Below are positions 32,345-43,799 of a stretch of DNA of 64,000 nt, piece after piece. The notes under the pieces are model-generated. The model did not search any database. It saw only the letters and a list, made by a program, of their open reading frames with translations, and was not told where the DNA came from. Location: positions 86,853,199-86,917,198 of the forward strand of contig NC_092811.1 of NCBI RefSeq assembly GCF_040954645.1. Reading direction: 5' to 3'. How positions within the stretch are numbered: position 1 is the stretch's first letter; each line of letters opens with the position of its first letter. The translations under genes and the position numbers were made by a program. This DNA comes from Diabrotica undecimpunctata. Its lineage: Eukaryota > Arthropoda > Insecta > Coleoptera > Chrysomelidae.

Positions 32345-34660
32345 CTTCAAGTGCCATCTCCGCGACGGAGGTTGGCAATCATCATGGCTATTCTGATCTT
32401 AGATGCTGCTGCTCTGAACAGTTCAATTGATGTGCATCCGTATCATTCCCTCAAGTTACGCAACCATGGGATTCTTCTTCTTCCTACACTTCTCTTGCCC
32501 TGGATTTTCCCTTGTATAATCAATTGAAGTAGGTTGTATCTCTCATTACGCATAACATGCCCCAGGTATTGCAGCTTTTGTGTCTTGATGGTTTCCAATA
32601 CTTCCATTCTTTTGTTGATTCTTCTCATGACTTCGTTGTTTGTTAAATGCTCGGTCCATGATATCTTCAGGATTCTTCTATACACCCACATTTCAAACGC
32701 TTCCAACTTTTTAGAAGTCGACGCGTTAAGTGTCCATGCTTCTATCCCATAAAGCAGAGTCGAGAAAATATAACACCTTGCTAGCCTAACTCTCAAGTCC
32801 AATTTTAGTTCTCTTGCACAAAGTACCTTTCTCATTTTATTGAAGTTTGTACGTGCTTTCTCTATTCGAACTTTGATTTCTTTGGAGTAATCGTTTGTGT
32901 GATTAATTATTGTGCCAAGATAGTAATAGTTTTCAACTTATTCTAAAGCACTACCGTTAATTGTCAGGCTTTCACCAATATTTTGGGTTTTTGATATCCT
33001 CATAAATTTGGTTTTCTTGGTGTTTATTGATAATCCATATTCTTCTCCATACTCAACTATCTTCTTCATTAGCTTTTGGAGGTCTTGGAGGTTGTCTGTT
33101 ATTATGATAGTATCGTCCGCATATCTAATGTTGTTAATTGGTGTTCCATTGACCTTGATTCCTGCTGTTTCTCCTTCAAGAGCTCTTTTCATAATTTCTT
33201 CAGAGTATGCATTGAATAGTAGTGGTGACAATACACACCCCTGTCGCACTCCTCTTTTAACTTCGAACTCTTCTGATGTGTATTCATTAATGCGTACGTG
33301 TGCCTGCTGTTTATAATATAGATTTGTTATAATTCGAAGGTCATTGTGTTGTAGTTGTTTTGCTTTGAGGATGTCCATTAGCTCTTTGTGGCGGACTTTG
33401 TCGAAAGCTTTGTTGTAGTCTATGTAACAGACGTACATATGTTGGTTCACATCCAAGCATCTCTGGATTAGTACGTTGAATGCAAATAGAGCTTCACGGG
33501 TACCTACGTCATTACGGAATCCAAATTGAGTTTCTTCAATATCCATATCAAGTGTTTTTTAAATGCGATTATGAATGATTTTTAAAAAACAATTTAAGTG
33601 TGTGAGACATCAGGCTTATGGTACGGTGGTCGGTGCATTCTCTAGCATTTTTCAGCTGGTCCGTTTGAAGAGGTTTACTCTCCGGACACTGGAACTCATT
33701 TAAGCATGGGTGTATGTTACCTGAAGTAAAATTTAATTAAAATATTAAACATCATATAACATTATCAACATCATGTACAATCTTAGGTAACACAATACAT
33801 TTTAAAGGGTTTTTACCCAAATATTTTGGTGGCTCAGGCATGGTAACCTGTATTTTAACCTGATGATGGAACAGTTGTTCCGAAAACGTTCGTGTTTTTA
33901 ATGTTGCCCTTTTAAGGGTTTTTATAAAATATACCCACATACAAAGATTAACCTCTTTTTGTGATACGTGGTATACAGCCAGCTGCAGGAATTATTTTCC
34001 TTGTGGATTTTATTAAAAAGCTTTAAGAGGACATCAATGTACTCATTTTCTATTATTTTAAGGATATCAATAGGCAGTTGATCTGGTCCCGGGCTTTTCC
34101 CGTTTCTGGTGTTCTTTAGTGCATACAGTATTTCTTCCTTTGTAATTTCTATACTTGTTTCTCTGTCCTCAAAAGACAAGTCTTGTGGGATTCCTCTTTC
34201 GTCGTCGAAGAGCTCTTCCATATACTCTTCCCATCGTTTTAGTCTTTCGTCAGTCGTTATCATAGTATTTCCATTTTTATCTAAAAGAGTTGTGTTGTGG
34301 TTTCTTTTTTGCAGTCCTGCCTTTCTTGCAGACCTGCATTTCTTTAACCTTTTTATGTATGTTGAATAGGTCGTATTTGTTCTGAAGATCCTCTATCTCT
34401 TTGCATTTTTCCTTACAGTAAGTTTGTTTTGTCTCTCTTATTTTTTTTCTGATTTCGTTGTTAATGATTTTATAATTGTGACTGTCTTTGTTCTTGGCTT
34501 GTCTTCGTTGTTCCATCATGCCGAGTATCTCGTCGGTCATCCAATTGTCTTTCTTTCGAGTCGGTTCTTTTAATATCACTTTGCATGGAGCGAGGAGGCA
34601 GTTTTTTAGTGTTTCCCATTGTTCTTTTATCTCGTAAGTGATGGATTTGACATTAAACAG
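32345..34660 (-). pseudogene. RTE-type element, nearly intact RT split by a small insertion
   Basis: From the 5' side on the minus strand: linker WMTDEILGMMEQRRQAKNKD (34540); KRWEEYMEELFDDE; YALKNTRNGKSPGPDQLPIDI; WLYTT (33980). Then comes the 33648-33955 insertion, followed by DHRTISLMSHTLKLFF, QFGFRNDVGTREALFAFN, CYIDYNKAFDKVRH, VKRGVRQGCVLSPLLFNAYSE, an intact NIRYADDTIIITDN box (about 33120), LLYGIEAWTL, MWVYRRILKISWTEHL, YLGHVMRNER and GRRRIPWLRNLRE. It ends with an A-A-G-type tail at 32345. Stops occur near 32938 and 32443. The endonuclease is absent (5' truncation). Confidence 0.9.
33648..33955 (-). mobile_element. Small insertion (about 310 bp) inside the RTE copy
   Basis: The RTE reading is continuous up to 33956 and resumes at 33647; the intervening DNA does not belong to it. 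It contains the near-palindrome GGAACAGTTGTTCC (about 33867) and has no coding content. The junctions share a T-run, so any target duplication is only about TTTTT. It resembles a SINE or small inverted-repeat element, but I cannot classify it. Confidence 0.55.
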
Positions 34661-35264
34661 TCTTCACCGGATTATTTTGCATTCACAACTGAAGACTGTA
34701 AAACTGGAATTGAGTTTGAATTATTTTGTATTTCTATTTTATAACATTGGAATAAGAATAAATTGTAAATAATGAGTTTTTCGAAAACTTGTTACCTAAT
34801 GTGTATCATATTTTCTATTATTTTTTGATTGCGTAAAACAAAATTTTTATCCTTGGTGTGAAGTGAACCCCAATCTTCTTGTCAATTGACCACGTCTCTA
34901 ACTATTACACCAATTCCACATACAATAATTGTTTTCGGACTGAACATATCTACCTTTAGTTTAGTCAAATATTTCAGTTGAGTTATTTTTAATATTAAAT
35001 AAACTTAAAGATTTATAATTTAAAATCGCTACTAATTAATGTTTTTTACTATAATATATCTTAATTTATTCAATCATTTATTCTAACATTAGAAATTATT
35101 AAAATAAAATATTTTCGAGGTCATCCATATAATTATGACTAAGTCAAATAGCCACGTCTAATAACTAGCTTTATCTCATACTATCTCACAACTTAATCTG
35201 TCTTCTATCCTTTCCGCTATTTTGCCGGGTGGTAAGCCACTCACCACTGTATTTCTTTTAACAA

Positions 35265-36590
35265 ATTAAGTAAGCCTAATGTGTCTTTATAAGTTTTAGA
35301 TAGACTCATTTTATCTGGAGATCCTAAAGCATTTTCACAAAAATCAGTAAGTTTAATATCGGTGTTATAGTTTATTAGTAATAAAATCTTTTACGGGCTC
35401 CATACTGTTAGCAATAGCCTCAGAATTATTAATAGTTTTGGATTTTTTAAGTTTTTGTATTGGTTTTGTAAAATTTTCTTTAGGTTCTTGTAATGGTGAG
35501 GTTAAAATGTCATCAAGATTGCCTTAGCTGTGTTTACTTATTTACTGGGTGTATTAATTATTTCAAGTGTATCAGTGGTATCTATTGATATGTAATTGAT
35601 AGAGCATGCAAGTGTTGAGGAAGAGTTTGGGATTGACGTATGAGGTGGTAAAACATTAGGTGTTGTTAATAACTGAGTAGTTGTTATAGTTGTGTCTGTA
35701 TATATATTTTAAGAACTTAGAAATTATGTTAAGGGTGATATTTGAGATGCAGTTAATATTGGTATAGTTAATGAGGAAGGCATTGTCAAGGATTTTAAGG
35801 AAAAGGAATTCGCTGAAGATGCTGATGTGATCGGGACGTCAGGTGGAATAGTATTCACTACTGTATTTATAGTAGTAGTTATCACTGTCGTTGGCGTATC
35901 ACAAGTTTTGATTTGGATTTGTACAGGATGGACAATTTGCTACAAAATGGTCAGATTGTTTACAATAGTAACACATCTGTTTTTCTAAAGATAAGAAAAT
36001 ACGATAAGATGTTTGATTGTGGTTTATGACAATTGAGGGAGAAATTAATATAGCTTCCAAAGGAGAGATAAATGTATGTCTTCGAAAGCTCAGTATATGT
36101 CTATATTCTGGGTTTGTTGTACCTATTAGTAAAAAAATAATTGGAGTTAATAAATTGAGGCCTAACTTTTTAAGTTCAGATTCTATGAAAGTGTGAGGAA
36201 TACTAGGGCAAACATTAGAGATTAGTAATCTTTCATTTGGTGTAATTAAGCGTCGAGCATAAATTATTTGTTGATTGATAGTTATTCTTCCGTTGTCACC
36301 ATTCATGACAGTTTCTACTAGTTCTTCACTAGCTAGGTAAATACAAATACGGTGATTTGAAATTCGTGATGAAAACATAATATGTCTTGGTTCTATAATT
36401 TTTCCAGTGCAAGTAGATATTCCTCAAGGTTGGCGTTTTCCAGAGCACTATATAAAATAGCTTGTTTCTTGGAAGGTAATTTTGGAGTTGAATTGATTAA
36501 CGCTGCAGAATATGAAGAAGTTTTATATGATATCAATAACGTTTGGGAACTCGACGCCCCTGGCCTATGGACATCATTCATTTTCGTTGT
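35265..36590 (-). pseudogene. Jockey-type ORF1 (gag-like) relic with zinc knuckle
   Basis: ORF1 proteins of these elements bind RNA and carry CCHC knuckles. The minus strand opens at MNDVHRPGASSSQTL (36581) with an ENANLEEYLLALEKL segment. After a stop and frameshift at about 36395 it reads RISNHRICIYLASEELVE, ARRLITPNERLLISNVCPSI, ELKKLGLNLLTPIIFL, EYRHILSFRRHTFI and YRIFLSLEKQMCYYC. It contains one CCHC-like knuckle C-x2-C-x4-H-x4-C (about 35935) and ends with a charged tail and GSPDKMSLSKTYKDTL-like (near 35300). It is the opposite strand to the next element at 36898 and not part of it. Confidence 0.8.
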
Positions 36591-36599
36591 TTAATTTTT

Positions 36600-36897
36600 A
36601 ATTTTTATTTTCTTCATTTGATAGGATTTTGTCGAGCCGACCCTGTATCGGCTAATTAGTTCAACTTATGAAAGTTGCCGAAAAACCAGAAGCAGGATTA
36701 CTGAATCTGTTGTATGGAATTATTGGTTGTATTAAATATTTAAAATTATTAAATTTGTATTAAATTGGTAATGTACTCACAGTTTATTTTCTGTATGATG
36801 AAACTTTGTTGTTTATATCACTATTCTATTCAGCAAATAATATTTTGCGTTTCGTGATTATAAACCGATAAAAAGTTAGTTTCAGGAGAATGTCAAG
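36600..36897. other. Spacer before the CR1/Jockey-like element
   Basis: AT-rich, no coding similarity. It may contain the 5' UTR of the element beginning at 36898, or the flank of the ORF1 relic. Confidence 0.4.
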
Positions 36898-37730
36898 ATG
36901 GCGACTGACGAATTAATATACAAAGAACTAGATCGTCTTAAGAAATCAGAATTATTGGAAATACTTATTCACAAAAAGGTTCCCGAAGGAATAAAAATTA
37001 GTGAAAGTGTCAAAAATGTTTTGGAGACCAGTGGATCTTCTTGTTCCGATGTGAAACTGTGCAGTAGTGATTGAGGTTAGAACTCACTCAACTACAGTGC
37101 AAGTTAAAGTGTGCCGAGATCGAGATTACTTACTAAAAATCGTTAAATACAGAGCTAGTAAAAGGTAATAAACGTCAAGATTTAATTATTTCTTTATTAA
37201 AAACGAATTCAAATAAAAATACTGAACATAAATGGACTACGTCCAACGTTGCCAAACCTACTAACGGGGGACTTAAACCACCTGAAAATTCAAATGCTGT
37301 AGCTAATAATAGTAGTCGTAGTCGTAGTAAAAGTCAATCCACGTCCACTGTGGAAGCAGCACTTCCAGCTTCAGTTGATTTAGGAAGTAATGAGTGTCAA
37401 AAGGCCCAAGAAAGTATTATGTCATCTGTAATAAATCTTACGAAAGAAGCCACAAAAGACGAAGCTCCATGGCAGAAAGTTCAAGACAGAAACAAAAGAA
37501 GAAGTTAGTTGTTGGAACTGGTGCTGGATCTGTCAAAGGTGTTCCAAAATATGTGGATCTACATGTGTATCGCATTGATCCTAGCACCAATGTAACTGCA
37601 ATGGAAAATCTTCTAAAACCCCATTTTCCGGAAGTGCTTTGCGAGTCTATGGATTCTCGCTACCCAAGTTTTTACTCATGATTTAAGGTCCGAATATATC
37701 AAAATAATTTCAATAAAGCTATGGATCCAG
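36898..37730 (+). pseudogene. CR1/Jockey-like ORF1, broken
   Basis: Opens at ATG 36898 with MATDELIYKELDRLKKSELLEIL and a KKVPEGIKISESV segment. After stops and shifts (about 37072 and 37150) it continues KRQDLIISLLKTN, a serine/arginine-rich stretch, WQKVQDRNKRRS, and finally VPKYVDLHVYRIDPSTNVT, ENLLKPHFPEVLCESM and AMDPALWPENACVNNFL. This is the typical C-terminal part of ORF1 in this clade. The stop-free segments follow element order and lead directly into ORF2, so this is one element. RNA-binding role inferred from family. Confidence 0.75.
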
Positions 37731-37749
37731 CACTCTGGCCTGAAAATGC

Positions 37750-40700
37750 ATGTGTGAACAATTTTTTGGACCTACGGAAAAATCAGAGGTTCCAGAGGTA
37801 ATGTTTAATCCTAAATTAATGTTAATAAATGTTCAAAGTATAAATAACCATAAAATATGTGACATTGTTGTGGATATTAATACATTTAAAAATATAGAAA
37901 TCTTGTGTCTAACAGAATTATGGGAAACCATTGACTCTATTAATAATGTATACATTGATGGATTTACTATGAGTAGTAGTTATTGTAGAAACTCTTCCGT
38001 AAGAGGAGGTGGTGTAGGAATATTCGTAAAGAGAAAATGTAAACGCTCATAATATGAATGTTAAAAAATTCTGTTCTGATAAACATTCAGAGTTTTGTTG
38101 TTCTTAAATTGGGGATAAAAACAATAATATCTTTTACATATTGAATTGCTACCGATCTCCGTGTGGAGATGTAAATATTTTTTTAAATAATCTTGACTGT
38201 CTTTTAAATCATTTATACAAGCTAAATGCATGTTGTATTATTTGTGGTGACTTTAATATTGATATGAAAACGTCAAACAATAACCAAACAAAACTACTTA
38301 ATTGCTTATCTGCTTATAACATACATACTAATCTTGTCAAATGGCCTACAAGAGTAACAAATACCAGCATAACAACAATTGATAATATTTTTGTAAATTT
38401 TTCTAATTTAGGTACATCATGTATTCTTGACAACACTGTGTCTGATCATAGAACTGTTTTAGTCGAACTTGAAATCGATATATCGACCTTGCCTATGTCT
38501 TGTCAAAAGCTATATTTTTCTGAGAGTGGGATAGATAATTTTGTTAAGAGTCTTGTGCTGGAAGATTGGAATCTTGTTTATGGTATACTTGATACTAATT
38601 TGGCTTTTAATGTGTTTGTTGATATTTTTTCGTATTATTTTAACATTAATTTTCCATTGCAAAATAAACGTATTATAAATGATCGTAAAAAATGGGTAAA
38701 CACTGAAGTACGCTTATCTAGTAGTAACTTAAAAAACTTGCATGTTTTATCTAGATCCTGTCCATGTCTTCGTGAATATTACAAGTTAGAAAAAAAGAAA
38801 CACCAGAAAGTTTTATGTTTGACAAAGAAAAATTATTACCAGAATATTATTTCATCATCAGATAATCCTACAAAAAGTGCCTGGAGACTTGTTGCCGACG
38901 TGACTAATAATGTTGACAATAATAGAAGGAAAAATGTATGCCTAAAATCAGATGAAAATTGTGTAATAGAGGAATGCCCTATTGTTGCTAACATGTTCAA
39001 TGTTTTCTTTAAGAATGCTCCAATTGAGGTACGTTCTAAAATTCCCAGTCATCAAAATAGTACTTTAAGGAAACCGCCTTATAATGAAAATGAAAATTTT
39101 TTAAAATTATGTCCTTACACTCCAAATGAGCTGAGTGAATTATTGATAGGAAAATTGAAATCTTCAAAATCGTGTGGATTTGATGAAATACCTCAATTTT
39201 TATTAAAAAAAGTAATTCCATTCATATTATCACCTTTAACATTTCTAATAAACTTGTCTTTTTGCAATGGTATTTTCCCGGATTATCTAAAGGTGGGAAA
39301 AGTCGTTCCTGTACATAAGAAAGGTGATCCAAAGAATATTAGTAATTATCGCCCAATAACTGTCCCTTCAGTGTTTTCGAAAATATTTGAATACTGTTAT
39401 CTTAACAGATTAAACTGTTATTTATTGGAGAAAGGTATTGTTAGTAAATATCAGCATGGCTTTCAGGCAGGTAAGTCTACAAATACAGCAGTTCATTCAT
39501 TTTATGAGACTTTAACTAACTATATTGATACGGATGAATGCCCTGTCGGGATTTTTTGTGATCTCAGTAGGGCATTTGACTGTGTCGATCACACGTTACT
39601 CATTAATAAGTTAGAAAATATTGGAATAAAAGATCTTTCTCTAAAATGGATAGAATCCTACATATCAGAACGTCGTGAGTATGTCTCCTTAACAGATGTA
39701 TCCCAACAATCGGTAAATATTTGCAAATCAGATTACATTTACATTCATATGGGTGTTCCGCAAGGTTCTGTAATTGGCCCAATATTATTTCTTATTTATA
39801 TAATAATAATAGTCTCCCGTTTTATACCGCTGTCGCGGCTTTGGGAGTATAGCAGGGTAGTCTGCTATATCTAGGGCCTACGGTATACAAGGAAGGTAAC
39901 ATGGCCAGTGCTACGCTTCAACCGTCTATTATTACCCCTGGTTTTACCCAAGGTACTCATTTTTATTCAGGCTGAGTCGACCTGGGGCCTATAGACATTT
40001 TTAAAATGTCTAGATGTTCTTGCCAGCGGTAGGATTCGAACTCGGGACCACCGGCTTGCGAGGCAAGCATCCTACCGCTTGCGCTACGCAATATTTCTAC
40101 GCGCTATTTCTTATTTACTTAAATGATATTGTCTCAATAAATTCTGCTGTACAGTTTACACTTTATGCACATGATACTTCAATACTTATATCAGATAAAT
40201 CACATATATCTCTTGAAAATAAATGTAACGAACTTTTGTGTGATCTTAGTAATTGGTTTTCCTCGAATTACTTACATCTTAATGCGGATAAAACGCATGC
40301 TATTCATTTTCACAATAGACAGAAACATCTGTTAGATATCGAACTATCAATATATTCTAAACAAATTGAAAAAGTTCATTGCCTAAAGTTTTTGGGTTTG
40401 TATGTTGATGAATGTCTCAATTGGAAAAGGCAATGTGATGATATTATTTCCAAAATAAACTCAGCATGCTACCTACTTTGAAATCTCAAAGATATACTAA
40501 GTAAAAAAAAGCTAATTATGCTGTATTATGCTCAGGTCGAGTCTCGTTTGCGGTATGGCATAGTATTTTGGGGTAGGTCTTGTAAATTCAGTGAAGTCTT
40601 TCTGTCTCAAAAGAGAATAGTCCGTTGTATTGCTGGTATTTCTCGAATCACTAGCTGTAAGAGTTACTTTACTAGATATAAACTTTTAACTGTGCCGTGC

Positions 40701-40985
40701 TTATAATATTTTTGAAGTTTGTGTTTTTATTCATTCAAATCTTGAGAAATTTAAAACTAATAGTCAAATTCACAATATAAATACAAGGCAGAATCAAAAA
40801 TTACATGTGCCTTTTTCTAAAGGAAATATGCATTTTTACTCACCTGCAATAATAGGTCAAAGAATATATAATAAGTTACCCAAACCAATAAAAAAATGTA
40901 AGAATATGAAAATATTTAAATTAACTTTAAAAGATTTTTTATTGCAGAATGCGTTTTATTCTGTTGATGAATATTTTAGTAGTTG
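37750..40985 (+). pseudogene. CR1/Jockey-like ORF2 (endonuclease-RT), split by a SINE
   Basis: The endonuclease half (37800-38500) has LMLINVQSINNHK, LTELWE, RGGGVGIFVK, a break near 38050, then NCYRSP, CGDFNID (about 38250), TTIDNIF and SDHRTVLVE. The RT half (from about 39170) has KSCGFDEIP, VGKVVPVHKKGD, SNYRPITVPSVFSKIFE, QHGFQAGKSTNTAV, GIFCDLSRAFDCVDH and MGVPQGSVIGPILFLIY (39740-39798). After the SINE (39799-40104) it resumes with LNDI and a mutated catalytic box, YAHD instead of YADD (about 40170). It then reads NWFSSNYLHLNADKTH and, after shifts near 40480 and 40705, LHVPFSKGN and IIGQRIYNKLP, ending near 40985. Without the SINE the frame has few breaks, so this is a fairly young but dead copy. 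Confidence 0.88.
39799..40104 (-). mobile_element. tRNA-derived SINE, copy 2, inserted in ORF2
   Basis: A 306-bp insertion flanked by 13-bp perfect target duplications TATTTCTTATTTA (39786-39798 and 40105-40117). It reads on the minus strand: a tRNA-like head with acceptor TTGC/GCAA, a good B box GAGTTCGAATCC and the D-arm phrase GCGCAAGCGGTAGG. The body is shared with the SINE at 10262-10555, and the 3' tail is ATTATTATTATA. The head differs clearly from that of the other copy, while the bodies align throughout. It splits the RT just after the VPQGS motif. Confidence 0.92.
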
Positions 40986-41342
40986 ACATTATTTTAAGTA
41001 TAATATACTAGTAATTTTACATTTTCTATTTGTGTTTATGCCTTGTAATGTTAGGTTTAGCGTAATTTTAGATTTACATTTATATTTACTTATTTTGTTT
41101 ACTAAACTGTGACTGATCCTATACAAATTTGTCAAAAAGGAAATAAAGTATTAGTTTTACTAAGAGCAGATTCGGCACTATATCAACTAATCGCAGGGTT
41201 GTAATACTCAATGTACTGTTTATATGTATATTGTAAATGTGCATTTAAAATAAAAAAAATTAAATTACAGGCTGTAAATAAATAGGAAGTAAAAACAAAG
41301 AAAAATGCTCTGGAATAATTTTAAGATATATTGATCAACATA

Positions 41343-41428
<86 letters not shown>

Positions 41429-41890
41429 GAACATATATTTTTACAATGAAGACATTGTAAAATGCAAATTTATATAAATAACAGACAGATGACCTTATCT
41501 AAAGTGCATTTCTCAATATATTAGTTAATAAAAAAGAAATATATACCTTATCGACAATTTTATAAATTATTATTTGCTTGTGATTTAAATGTATTCATAC
41601 TCCGGAAATTTTAGATAACTTAAAAGTCAATAAAAATCATGAAGCGGATAAGATTGCAGAACTAAGATAATTTAAATTAACTTAAATATTATATCGCCAC
41701 CTGATATGAGTAACAATGTAACTCTACTTACAATGTTTTTTAACTATGGCCAAGTGCAAATTTTGAATCACTTAGTGCAAAAAACTTGGTAACCAATGTT
41801 ACAATATTGAAAATTTTTATGATTGATGAATATTTTATAATAAAAACATTGTAACATTGTATATATGTGTCAGTTGCCCTTGTGTCAGTT
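40986..41890. repeat. 3' UTR of the CR1/Jockey-like element, then (TA)n microsatellite and AT-rich DNA
   Basis: Up to about 41160 this is probably the untranslated 3' end of the element. A pure (TA)n run spans 41345-41425 (81 bp). The remainder is AT-rich with nothing recognised. Near 41850 ACATTGT occurs twice, possibly part of the target site of the next RTE copy. Confidence 0.6.
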
Positions 41891-41894
41891 GGAA

Positions 41895-43640
41895 AAGAAA
41901 CCCTCAAACCTCAAACTTATGAAGAACGAAAAAACATAAAGCAAAAGACCTGAATAAATACAAAGACATTCAGAGAAACATCAGAAAGAAAATTCCAGAG
42001 ACAAAAGAAAGGTGGCTCTCCGACAGATGCAAGGAAATAGAATATCTGGATAAAAAGTATGATAGCTTTAATTTACACAAAAAAATCAAAGAAATGACAG
42101 GTTCTAGAAAACGTACAAGAACGAATATCCTTAAAAATGATAAAGGGGATATTATTACTGATATGAAGGAGAGATTATGTCACTGGACCAATTACATCCA
42201 ACAACTAGTTAATGATGAAAGAGAAGAACTGTCATTAGAAATCACCGAGGATACCATACCACCAATATTAAGAGAAGAAGTCATCTATGCCATAAAAAAC
42301 ACAAAAGAGGGTGAAGCTACTGGACCAGATGATGTGCCAATCGAATTATTAAAACTCATCGATGAAGATGTTATTGATGTAATGCTTGAACTCTTTAATC
42401 TAATATATCAGACTGCCACAATCCCCAGGCAATGGCTGCAAGCGACCTTTGTAGCAATTCAAAAAAATCCAAGTGCAACAACTTGCTCAGATCGCAGAAT
42501 AATAGCTTTAATGAGTCACACACTTAAAACATTTTTGAAAATAATTCACAGCAGAATTGTTAAAACTCTTGAATATTAAATTAGTGACACACAATTTGGC
42601 TTTAGAAATTGTATGAGTACAAGAGATACTTTATTCGGCTTGAATGTGCTGGCTGAGAGATGCATGGACATGAATCAGGACATGTACTTATGTTTGGTAG
42701 ACTTTTAAAAGGCATTTGATAAGGTTCAACATAAAAAGTAGATATATTAAAAAGCAAAAATATTGACAGTCGTGATATGAAAATTATATCTAATTTATAT
42801 TGGAATCAAACTGCCAAGGTAAGAGTTGACAACCAGTACACCCAAAATATCAAAATACAAAGAGGAGTCCGCCAGGGTTGCGTGCTGTCCCCACTACTTT
42901 TCAATGTCTACAGTGAAGCGTTATTTCAAAAAGCGCTCTCAGACTCAATAGAAGGTATATCTATCAATGGAGAAGTTTTGAATAACTTACGTTTTGCAGA
43001 CGATACAGTAATAATGACGGATAACAACAATGATTTACAGAACGTAATGCAACGCCTTAATGAATACACGGATAACATCAGATGTAGACCAAACCAAAGA
43101 AATTAGGACACAAATTGAAATAGCACGTGCATCATTCATTAAACTTAAAAAGTTTCTTTGTTGTCGGGATATAAGGTTAGAACGTCTGAGAATGCTTCAA
43201 TGTTACGTGTTCTCTACTCTTCTTTATGGCTTGAAAGCGTGGACACTAAAACAAGTCCATTTGAATAAGTTGGCCACCTTTGAATTTTGGTGTTACAGAA
43301 GAATCCTATGAATATCATGGATTCAAAGAATGTCAAACGTGGAAGTAACTAGAAGGATAGGAAATGAGGCAAAAATAATATTAACTATCAAAAGACGAAA
43401 ACTTGAGTACTTAGAACATGTGATGAGAGGGCAAAAATAAGCATTATTACAACTTATTATGCAAGGCAAAATTCGAAGAAAGCGAAATGTGGGAAGACGA
43501 AGAATATCCTGGTTTAAGAACTTAAGGGAATGGTTTGAATCCAGTAGTGCAGAACTTTTTAGAGCGGCAGTCAACAGAGTCCACATAGCCATGATGATTT
43601 CCAACATTCGATAGAAGATGGAACTTAAAGAAGAAGAACA
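41895..43640 (+). pseudogene. RTE-type element, internally deleted RT
   Basis: Linker GSRKRTRTNILKNDKGD (42094), then CHWTNYIQQLVND, YAIKNTKEGEATGPDDVPIEL, WLQATFVAI and LMSHTLKTFLKIIH. After a stop at 42577: TQFGFRN and LVDF-stop-KAFDKVQH. Then IQRGVRQGCVLSPLLFNVYSE (42870), NNLRFADDTVIMTD (42987), an abrupt join near 43070 to RTQIEIARASFIKLKKFL, LLYGLKAWTL and FWCYRRIL (43300), then decayed C-terminal pieces to NIR and a GAAGAAGAA tail at about 43640. About 150 bp between the YADD region and the thumb are missing. The catalytic box is intact. No endonuclease. Confidence 0.85.
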
Positions 43641-43799
43641 TTGTGTACAATGTTTTTCTGGAAAAATTTATTCAGTAAATGTTTATAACTTCATTATAAG
43701 TTGTGATACAAGAAAGCAAGGTAGTGGAATATTACTACGAATAACATTCTAAGTCAATTTACCAGTATTTTACATCCAATACTTAACACTTTATGGGGA

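Larger units (their letters stand above)
30298..35250. mobile_element. Inverted-repeat-bounded composite block
   Basis: The left end ACAGTGATGAGTGTCTTACC (30298 on) continues into ACCCGGC. It matches the right end read on the minus strand (ACAGTGGTGAGTGGCTTACC, 35250 down) and continues into the same ACCCGGC. Weaker similarity runs inward several hundred bases. Each arm carries a tRNA-like segment (30714-30780 plus; 34855-34922 minus). A mariner relic (31052-32126) and an RTE copy (32345-34660) lie inside. Interpretation: an unclassified inverted-repeat transposon of perhaps 1.3 kb, enlarged by two later insertions. No target duplication found, and two independent copies of one repeat in opposite orientation cannot be excluded. 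Confidence 0.45.

Noticed and set aside
40020..40090. Functional tRNA gene on the minus strand (good B box, cloverleaf-like)
   Set aside because: It lacks a normal seven-base anticodon loop with T33 and is contiguous with a SINE body bounded by target duplications, so it is a SINE head.
41345..41425. (TA)n tract as a functional origin or regulatory site
   Set aside because: A plain microsatellite; nothing around it supports a function.
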